A stretch of 64,000 bases of DNA, from contig CADCDP010000014.1 of assembly GCA_902800305.1 (NCBI GenBank), positions 1 to 64,000 on the forward strand. The letters are read 5' to 3'. Below, piece by piece: positions 58,269-64,000 of this stretch. Numbering within the stretch: position 1 is the first letter of the stretch; every line of letters begins with the position of its first letter. The stretch is from an uncultured Bacteroidales bacterium. Lineage in GTDB: Bacteria; Bacteroidota; Bacteroidia; Bacteroidales; Bacteroidaceae. The notes under the pieces were generated by a model. The model made no database searches. It was not told the DNA's origin and saw only the letters and a program-made list of their open reading frames with translations. A program made the translations under genes and the position numbers.

Positions 58269-58901
58269 ATGGAAGATTTGATTCTTAATTTAACAAACGG
58301 AGCACTCGACAACCTGAACTATGGGTGGGTTATCCTGTTTATGGCCATCGAAAGCTCATTCATTCCGTTCCCCTCAGAAGTGGTGATGATTCCTGCGGCA
58401 TATATGGCTGCCGAAACGGGCGAAATGACTTATCCCATGATTATCCTCTGCGGAACTTTCGGAGCACTCATCGGAGCACTCATCAACTACGGACTGGCTT
58501 ACTCACTGGGGCGTCCTATCGTTTATGCCTTTGCCAACAGCCGTATCGGGCATGTATGCTTGATTGATGCGGCGAAGGTGGAACAGGCAGAACAGTATTT
58601 TGACAAACGCGGTGCCATCTCCACGCTGATTGGTCGTATGATTCCAGCCATTCGCCAGCTTATCAGTATCCCCGCTGGATTGGCCAAGATGAATCTGCTG
58701 TCGTTCATGCTCTACACCTGTCTGGGTGCCGCCATCTGGAACAGCATCCTCGTGGGTATCGGAGCGGCTTTCCACTCCACCATGCCGAAGCAGGAACTCA
58801 TTGGCATCATCGCCCACTATTCCCACATCATTGGCATTGCGGCCATCCTCATTGTGATAGCAATTGTCGCATACCTTATATATAAAGGAGTGAAAAAGTA
58901 A
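58269..58901 (+). CDS. DedA/SNARE-associated family membrane protein
   Basis: 210-residue inner-membrane protein of the DedA family, implicated in undecaprenyl-phosphate and phospholipid translocation and in membrane homeostasis. Landmarks: ESSFIPFPSEVVMIPAAYMA (about 26-45), the Gly-rich GTFGALIGALINYGLAYSLG (about 58-77), and RMIPAIRQLISIPAGLAKMN (about 117-136) with the essential Arg pair. A longer frame beginning at 58167 runs through the promoter and hairpin and is rejected. ffh follows after 37 bases. Confidence 0.9.
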   Translation: MEDLILNLTNGALDNLNYGWVILFMAIESSFIPFPSEVVMIPAAYMAAETGEMTYPMIILCGTFGALIGALINYGLAYSLGRPIVYAFANSRIGHVCLIDAAKVEQAEQYFDKRGAISTLIGRMIPAIRQLISIPAGLAKMNLLSFMLYTCLGAAIWNSILVGIGAAFHSTMPKQELIGIIAHYSHIIGIAAILIVIAIVAYLIYKGVKK

Positions 58902-58902
58902 A

Positions 58903-58936
58903 GGTTAAAGTTTAAACTGTAAACTTTATATAACAT
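58903..58936. repeat. Shortened intra-operon repeat between dedA and ffh
   Basis: AAGGTTAAAGTTTA is joined directly to AACTGTAAACTTTATATAAC, the left and right ends of the long element at 60277-60384 without its core. It forms a small A/T hairpin just before the ffh start. Confidence 0.6.
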
Positions 58937-58938
58937 AT

Positions 58939-60273
58939 ATGTTTGAAAATTTAAGCGAGAGACTTGAACGGTCTTTCAAGATACTGAAAGGTGAAGGAAA
59001 AATCACCGAAATCAACGTAGCGGAAACACTGAAGGATGTGCGTAAGGCACTTCTGGAGGCGGACGTTAACTATAAAGTAGCCAAGACGTTCACCGACACG
59101 GTGAAGCAGAAGGCACTGGGCCAGAACGTGCTCACAGCCGTGAAGCCTGGCCAGATGATGGTCAAGATTGTGCATGACGAACTGGCCGAACTGATGGGTG
59201 GTCAGGCTACCGATCTGAACCTTACGGGACGACCAACGGTCATCCTGATGGCAGGTTTGAACGGTGCAGGTAAGACCACCATGTCGGGTAAACTGGCATT
59301 GCGTCTGAAGACTCAGAACCACAAGAAACCGCTGTTGGCTGCTTGCGACACCTTCCGTCCTGCCGCTATGGAGCAGCTGCGTGTGCTGGCCGAACAAGTG
59401 GGTGTGCCTTGCTATCTGGAAGAAGGTGCCACCGACCCGATAGCTGTGGCCAAGAACGCTATCCAAGAGGCAAAGTCGAAGAACTACGACGTGGTGATTG
59501 TCGATACCGCAGGTCGCCAGTCCATCGACGAGGAACTGATGGTGCAGATTGAACAAATCAAGGCGGCTGTCAACCCACACGAGACCTTGTTAGTGGTGGA
59601 TGCCATGACGGGACAGGATGCTGTCAACACTGCCAAGACTTTCAACGAACGTCTTGAGATTGATGGCGTTATCCTCACTAAGCTGGATGGCGACACCCGT
59701 GGTGGTGCTGCCCTGTCCATCCGCACGGTGGTGACCAAGCCCATCAAGTTCGTCGGAACAGGCGAGAAAATGGAAGCACTCGATGTGTTCCACCCCGACC
59801 GCATGGCTGACCGCATCCTTGGCATGGGCGACATCGTATCGTTCGTGGAGCGTGCTCAGCAACAATTTGACGAGGAAGAAGCCAAACGGTTGGAGAAGAA
59901 GATTGCCAAGAATAAGTTCGACTATAACGACTTCCTCGGACAGATCCAGCAAATCAAGCGAATGGGCAACATCAAGGATTTGGCTTCGATGATTCCAGGT
60001 GTGGGCAAAGCTCTGAAGGACGTGGACATCGACGACAATGCCTTCAAGTCTGTGGAAGCCATGATTGGGTCTATGACCCCCTACGAGCGTGAGCATCCCG
60101 AGTGTATCAATATGTCGCGCAAACAGCGTATCGCCAAAGGTTCTGGCAACTCCATCGACGAGGTGAACCGTATCACGAAGCAATTCGAGCAGATGCGTAA
60201 GATGATGCGCCAGATGACCAATCCGAAGATGGCTAAAGCCATGGCCCAAATGCAGCGAATGAGAAAATTTTAG
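58939..60273 (+). CDS. ffh: Signal recognition particle protein Ffh (SRP54)
   Basis: GTPase that binds signal sequences and SRP RNA and delivers ribosomes to FtsY. The 444-residue protein has the N domain (about 1-90), G domain with GLNGAGKTTMSGKLA (about 105-119), DTFRPAAMEQLRVLAEQ, DTAGRQSIDEEL (about 187-198) and TKLDGDTRGGAAL (about 246-258), and the M domain (from about 320) with MIPGVGKAL, MSRKQRIAKGSGNSIDEVNR and Met-rich helices. Length is typical. Confidence 0.98.
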   Translation: MFENLSERLERSFKILKGEGKITEINVAETLKDVRKALLEADVNYKVAKTFTDTVKQKALGQNVLTAVKPGQMMVKIVHDELAELMGGQATDLNLTGRPTVILMAGLNGAGKTTMSGKLALRLKTQNHKKPLLAACDTFRPAAMEQLRVLAEQVGVPCYLEEGATDPIAVAKNAIQEAKSKNYDVVIVDTAGRQSIDEELMVQIEQIKAAVNPHETLLVVDAMTGQDAVNTAKTFNERLEIDGVILTKLDGDTRGGAALSIRTVVTKPIKFVGTGEKMEALDVFHPDRMADRILGMGDIVSFVERAQQQFDEEEAKRLEKKIAKNKFDYNDFLGQIQQIKRMGNIKDLASMIPGVGKALKDVDIDDNAFKSVEAMIGSMTPYEREHPECINMSRKQRIAKGSGNSIDEVNRITKQFEQMRKMMRQMTNPKMAKAMAQMQRMRKF

Positions 60274-60276
60274 AAT

Positions 60277-60384
60277 AAAGGTTAAAGTTTAGAGTTTAAG
60301 GGTTAAAGACCATGCGGCTTGTTTGTTTGCGAGCGTCGCGTTAGCCCTTCTTTAAACTATAAACTGTAAACTATAAACTTTATA
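60277..60384. repeat. Intra-operon palindromic repeat element, copy 2
   Basis: A/T-rich arms (AAAGGTTAAAGTTTAGAG... and ...TAAACTGTAAACTATAAAC) enclose ACCATGCGGCTTGTTTGTTT and a second GC-rich part with TTAGCCC. In the direction of transcription the core has the same orientation as in copy 1 at 22336-22440. It separates ffh from folD. Confidence 0.7.
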
Positions 60385-60390
60385 TAACCC

Positions 60391-61269
60391 ATGCAACTGA
60401 TAGACGGAAAAGCAACAGCAGCAGCCATCAAGGCTGAAATCGCTGAAGAAGTAAAGAAAATAGTAAATTCAGGAGGCAAGCGTCCCCATCTTGCCGCCAT
60501 CCTCGTCGGTCACGACGGTGGCAGCGAGACCTACGTGAAGAACAAGGTGTTAGCGTGTGAGGCATGTGGCTTCACCTCTACCCTGCTCCGTTTCGAGGAC
60601 GACATCACCGAGGATTTCCTGTTGAAACAAGTGGAAAAGCTCAACAACGACCCCGACGTGGACGGTTTCATTGTGCAACTGCCGCTGCCTAAGCACATTT
60701 CTGAGCAGAAAATCATCGAAGCCATCGACTATCGCAAGGATGTGGACGGTTTCCATCCCATCAACGTGGGGCGCATGGCCATCGGCCTACCCTGCTACAT
60801 TTCAGCCACACCACTTGGCATCATCACATTGCTGAAACGTTACAACATCGAGACTCGTGGCAAGAAGTGCGTCATACTTGGCCGTTCCAACATCGTGGGC
60901 AAGCCTATGGCACAGCTGATGATGCAAAAACAGTGGGGCGACAGTACGGTGACCGTCTGCCACAGCCGTTCGAAGACGCTGAAAGAAGAATGCCAGCAGG
61001 CAGACATCATCATCGCAGCTATCGGTAAGCCGAACTTTGTCACTGCCGATATGGTGAAAGAAGGTGCTGTGATTGTCGATGTAGGTACAACTCGTGTACC
61101 CGATGCCACTCGCAAATCGGGCTTCCGTCTGAATGGTGATGTTGACTTCGAGAATGTCGCTCCTAAATGCTCCTTCATCACACCAGTGCCAGGAGGCGTA
61201 GGCCCCATGACCATCTGCTCGTTGATGAAGAACACACTGAGTGCTGGAAAGAAAGAATTTTACCAATGA
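60391..61269 (+). CDS. folD: Methylenetetrahydrofolate dehydrogenase/cyclohydrolase
   Basis: Bifunctional enzyme that converts 5,10-methylene-THF to 10-formyl-THF, the donor used in purine synthesis. The 292-residue protein has [15 protein letters not shown] with the catalytic Lys (about 49-63), [16 protein letters not shown] (about 90-105), [14 protein letters not shown], the Rossmann segment [18 protein letters not shown] (about 160-177) and the end motif [18 protein letters not shown]. It is complete. The intra-operon repeat precedes its start by six bases. Confidence 0.97.
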   Translation: MQLIDGKATAAAIKAEIAEEVKKIVNSGGKRPHLAAILVGHDGGSETYVKNKVLACEACGFTSTLLRFEDDITEDFLLKQVEKLNNDPDVDGFIVQLPLPKHISEQKIIEAIDYRKDVDGFHPINVGRMAIGLPCYISATPLGIITLLKRYNIETRGKKCVILGRSNIVGKPMAQLMMQKQWGDSTVTVCHSRSKTLKEECQQADIIIAAIGKPNFVTADMVKEGAVIVDVGTTRVPDATRKSGFRLNGDVDFENVAPKCSFITPVPGGVGPMTICSLMKNTLSAGKKEFYQ

Positions 61270-61275
61270 GCCACC

Positions 61276-61749
61276 TCATTCATGATGGTATGGTTCTCCC
61301 CGCATGATGGTCATGGCTCGATAGAGTTGTTCGACGAAAATAAGCCGCACCATCTGATGAGAGAACGTCATGCGTGAAAGGGAAAGTTTATCGTTTGCTC
61401 GGTTGTAAACATCGGGCGAGAAACCGTATGGACCACCAACAACGAAAACAAGTCGTTTGTTGGTGGTCTGCATTTTTTGTTCCAAGTACTTCGAGAAATC
61501 CACACTTCCCAGTTCCTTGCCGTGTTCGTCAAGGAGCACAACGCTATCGCTTGGCAGAAGCTGGCGGAGAATCAACTCTCCTTCCTGCTGCTTCTGCTGG
61601 TCGATGGATAAGTTTTTAGTATTTTTCAGTTCGGGTATAATGTTGATTTCGAAGCCGATGTAGTGCTTTACGCGCGATGCATAATCTTCAATCAGTTCTA
61701 CAAAGTGCTTGTTCACTGTCTTACCCACTAATAGCAAATTGACTTTCAT
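61276..61749 (-). CDS. rlmH: 23S rRNA pseudouridine-1915 N3-methyltransferase
   Basis: SPOUT-class methyltransferase that modifies position 1915 in helix 69 of 23S rRNA in complete ribosomes. The 157-residue protein has KVNLLLVGKTVNKHFVELIEDY at the start, LLDEHGKELGSVDFSKYLE (about 73-91) and the knot region FVVGGPYGFSPDVYNRAN (about 101-118) followed by SLSRMTFSHQMVRLIFVEQL. It overlaps the stop of the upstream synthetase gene by four bases, so the two are coupled. It converges with folD. Confidence 0.96.
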   Translation of the reverse strand: MKVNLLLVGKTVNKHFVELIEDYASRVKHYIGFEINIIPELKNTKNLSIDQQKQQEGELILRQLLPSDSVVLLDEHGKELGSVDFSKYLEQKMQTTNKRLVFVVGGPYGFSPDVYNRANDKLSLSRMTFSHQMVRLIFVEQLYRAMTIMRGEPYHHE

Positions 61750-63965
61750 CTTGTTACATTCTTAACTCCTTTCACGGTGGCGATTTTCTTGATGAGTTGA
61801 TTCAGCTGGTTCTGGTCGTCCAGCATGACGGTCAGTGTACCAGCGAAAAGTCCATCCTCCGAAGACTGAATGCTGATGCCTCGGAGCATGATGTTCTTCT
61901 CTTTATTGATGATAGAGGTGATGTTGTTGACGATGCCAATATCATCTTGTCCCACCACATGAAGGGTCACGGGATATTGCTTGGTACCCTTACCCGCCCA
62001 TCGGGCACGAAGCACACGATAACTCATCCGCTCCCTCAGTAATTGCGCATTCGGACAGTCTTGGCGATGTACCTTGATGCCACGATTCACTGTCACAAAG
62101 CCAAATACATCGTCGCCATAGATGGGATTGCAACACTTGGCGAGACTGTATTCCACTCCTTTTAGATTGTTGTCCAACACCAACACGTCGGCATTGCCTT
62201 GTGCATGGTCGTCTGGTGTCGTGGCCACATAGGAATCGGCACTGCGCACCTCCGTTGAAAAGGCGTTTGGATTGGCTTCGCGTTCCACCATGGCCTGATA
62301 GTGCTCAATGACGGTGTTCACGTCCAACACTTCCTCCGCAATCGCCTTATAGAATTCCGTCACATGTTTATAGCCCAACTTCTTAATGAGCTTCATCATA
62401 GTGGATTCTTCTGGCTCAATCTTCTTGTTCTTGAACTTACGCTCCAGCATCTCCTTTGCAAAAGTCGATACCTTCATCTCCTGCTCGGTCAGTGACTGCC
62501 GAATCTTGGCACGCGCTTTAGGCGTGATGGCGATGTTCAGCCAGTCTTGTTTTGGCACTTGCTTGGTCGAAGTGAGTATTTCCACTTGGTCACCACTTTG
62601 TAGTTTGGTTCGGATGTGAACATTCTTTCCATTCACCTTTCCGCCTGTGCAGTGTGCCCCCACATTGGTGTGTATCTGGAAAGCAAAGTCAAGAACTGTC
62701 GCTCCTTTGGGCAGTTTGAACAAGTCACCTTTGGGGGTGAAGACAAAGACCTCGTCGCTGTAGAGGTCAACCTTAAACCTGTCCATCAACTGTTCGTTGC
62801 TATCCGTTTGATGTTCAAGTGCTGAACGAATATCCTTCAACCAATCCTCCAACTTGCTTCCACTATCTTTCACTCCCTTGTACCGCCAGTGTGCAGCCAA
62901 ACCTCGCTCCGCAATCTCGTCCATGCGTTCTGTCCGAATCTGAATTTCCACCCACTTACCTTCTGGTCCCATTACGGTGATGTGCAACGATTCATAGCCA
63001 TTCGACTTCGGCACGCTCAACCAATCTCGCAAACGTTTTGGATTCGGTCGGTACATATCTGTAACGATGCTGAACACCTGCCAGCAGTCTTGTTTCTCCT
63101 TCTCCAATTCAGAGTCGAGGATGATGCGGATGGCGAAAAGGTCGTAGATGCCCTCGAACTTGCATTTCTGCTTCTTCATCTTCTGCCAGATAGAGTGAAT
63201 GGACTTGGTGCGTCCCTTGATGTGGAACTTCAAGCCTGTCGTCTTCAACTTCTCTTCAATCGGGGCGATAAAGTTTGCGATGTAAAGGTCGCGAGCTGCA
63301 CGAGTGGCATTCAGTTTTTCCTTAATCATGTAGAAGACATCTGGCTCCAAATACTTCAGCGACAAGTCCTCCAATTCTCGCTTAATCAGGTATAAACCCA
63401 ACTTATGAGCCAAGGGTGCATAGAGATGAGCCGCCTCTGTTGCCACACGAGTTCGTTCTTCAATCTCTCCCCTATCCTTAATCTGGCGCATCAAGTTCAC
63501 ACGGTCAGCAATAATGATGAAGATGACTCGCATGTCTTCAGCAAACGAAAGGAGAAGGTCACGGAAATTTTCCGTTTCGATAGATGGATTGCGTGCATAC
63601 AACTCATTGACCCTCAGAATGCCACGTATGATGTGTGCCACGTCGTCGCCAAACTCGCGTGCCACATCATCGATGCTAATTACACCAATCGATACACAAT
63701 CGTGTAAAAGAATGCTGATAATGGAGGCTCGGTTCAGCCCTATCTCTTCCACCGTGATGACAGCAGTTTGCAAATCGAACAAAAGCGGATTCAGCCCAAA
63801 CTGGTCACGGTGCAAAGAATTAGTCTGTACAGCTTTTAATAAAATCTCTTTTATCTTATGAAAATCGTCTGCGGACAGCACATCGGCCACCTGCGACTGT
63901 AACTTTCTCACAGTCTCCAGAAGCTCTTGCCGCTCAAGCTCATTCAATGTTGTCTTTGTATCCAT
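61746..63965 (-). CDS. RelA/SpoT family (p)ppGpp synthetase with degenerate hydrolase domain
   Basis: 739 residues from the ATG at 63965; the frame stays open to the window edge, with further ATGs at 63986 and 63998. Order: HD-type domain, synthetase, TGS (EVFVFTPKGDLFKLPKGATV), a Cys-rich segment (LAKCCNPIYGDDVFG) and a C-terminal ACT domain. The synthetase keeps GRTKSIHSIWQKM, YDLFAIRI, PKSNGYESLH and VEIQIRT. In the HD domain the HD pair remains (SILLHDC) but the catalytic Glu-Asp that normally follows (HDxxED) is Ser-Ile, and the upstream metal-binding His is absent. It therefore looks like a synthetase-only, RelA-like enzyme rather than a bifunctional Rel. Confidence 0.92.
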   Translation of the reverse strand: MDTKTTLNELERQELLETVRKLQSQVADVLSADDFHKIKEILLKAVQTNSLHRDQFGLNPLLFDLQTAVITVEEIGLNRASIISILLHDCVSIGVISIDDVAREFGDDVAHIIRGILRVNELYARNPSIETENFRDLLLSFAEDMRVIFIIIADRVNLMRQIKDRGEIEERTRVATEAAHLYAPLAHKLGLYLIKRELEDLSLKYLEPDVFYMIKEKLNATRAARDLYIANFIAPIEEKLKTTGLKFHIKGRTKSIHSIWQKMKKQKCKFEGIYDLFAIRIILDSELEKEKQDCWQVFSIVTDMYRPNPKRLRDWLSVPKSNGYESLHITVMGPEGKWVEIQIRTERMDEIAERGLAAHWRYKGVKDSGSKLEDWLKDIRSALEHQTDSNEQLMDRFKVDLYSDEVFVFTPKGDLFKLPKGATVLDFAFQIHTNVGAHCTGGKVNGKNVHIRTKLQSGDQVEILTSTKQVPKQDWLNIAITPKARAKIRQSLTEQEMKVSTFAKEMLERKFKNKKIEPEESTMMKLIKKLGYKHVTEFYKAIAEEVLDVNTVIEHYQAMVEREANPNAFSTEVRSADSYVATTPDDHAQGNADVLVLDNNLKGVEYSLAKCCNPIYGDDVFGFVTVNRGIKVHRQDCPNAQLLRERMSYRVLRARWAGKGTKQYPVTLHVVGQDDIGIVNNITSIINKEKNIMLRGISIQSSEDGLFAGTLTVMLDDQNQLNQLIKKIATVKGVKNVTR

Positions 63966-64000
63966 ATTATCCAAGCTACATTTCATACATTTACACATTA

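Overview
The window looks like chromosomal DNA of a Bacteroidales bacterium, most likely Prevotella/Segatella or a close relative. Reasons: many genes are preceded by the Bacteroidetes -7 box TAnnTTTG (often with TTTG about 20 bases upstream) rather than a sigma70 promoter; the block purH-mreB-mreC-mreD-PBP2-rodA and the block sigma54 activator-lptE-TPR-secG are typical of the order; and there is a UpxY-type NusG paralogue in front of a surface polysaccharide locus. The species assignment is inference.

Layout. 1-3.2 kb: an AAA ATPase of the DUF4143 type set among palindromes, 33-bp tandem repeats and decayed sequence. 3.2-8.3 kb (minus): galactose genes (galM, sugar MFS permease, galK) and folC. 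8.4-17.1 kb (minus): a TonB-dependent receptor and the rod-shape/elongasome operon led by a stand-alone IMP cyclohydrolase (split PurH). 17.3-24.3 kb: a TonB-C domain protein, a glycine-zipper lipoprotein, nudC, two secreted lysozyme-fold proteins, and the sigma54 activator/lptE/TPR/secG operon. 24.4-29.0 kb (plus): twin-ATPase ABC protein, YqiA-like esterase, udk, rarA and tRNA-His. 29.1-55.4 kb: accessory region with a surface polysaccharide locus. 55.7-64 kb: helicase, a tRNA-Thr and SRP-like RNA transcript, dedA, ffh, folD, rlmH and a RelA-type synthetase with a degenerate hydrolase domain.

The most striking system lies at 29.8-32.5 kb. A tyrosine recombinase gene ends inside a perfect 20-bp sequence (30881-30900) whose exact inverted copy sits at 31438-31457. 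The 537 bp between them carry a strong outward promoter (TAACTTTG at 31378-31385) aimed at the UpxY antiterminator gene (31611), the first gene before the polysaccharide genes. No matching promoter is visible between the right repeat and upxY. This has the architecture of a self-contained recombinase plus invertible-promoter switch for a capsule/O-antigen locus, currently in the ON orientation. Two qualifications apply: a second, fixed promoter-like box lies before the ATPase gene at 32585, so the switch may act mainly by supplying the antiterminator; and the inversion itself is inferred from architecture, not observed.

The polysaccharide locus (34.7-55.4 kb) holds a Wzx flippase, a Wzy-like polymerase, two pyruvyltransferase-family proteins, an Fe-S F420-hydrogenase-like protein, glycosyltransferases of families GT2, GT4 (two), GT14, GT26 and GT92 type, a PssD/PssE pair, three TupA-like ATP-grasp proteins, two PLP aminotransferases, a HAD-IB phosphatase, a DUF1919 protein and a nucleotidyltransferase-fold protein. 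No initiating polyprenyl-phosphate sugar transferase and no Wza/Wzc export genes are visible, so those functions must come from elsewhere.

Dispersed small structures recur between genes: a palindromic A/T-rich intra-operon repeat (22336-22440, 60277-60384, with shortened versions at 16451-16493 and 58903-58936), triple-palindrome arrays (17809-17873 and 31171-31256), and a cruciform plus a partial copy of the tRNA-Thr 3' end at 57791-57925.
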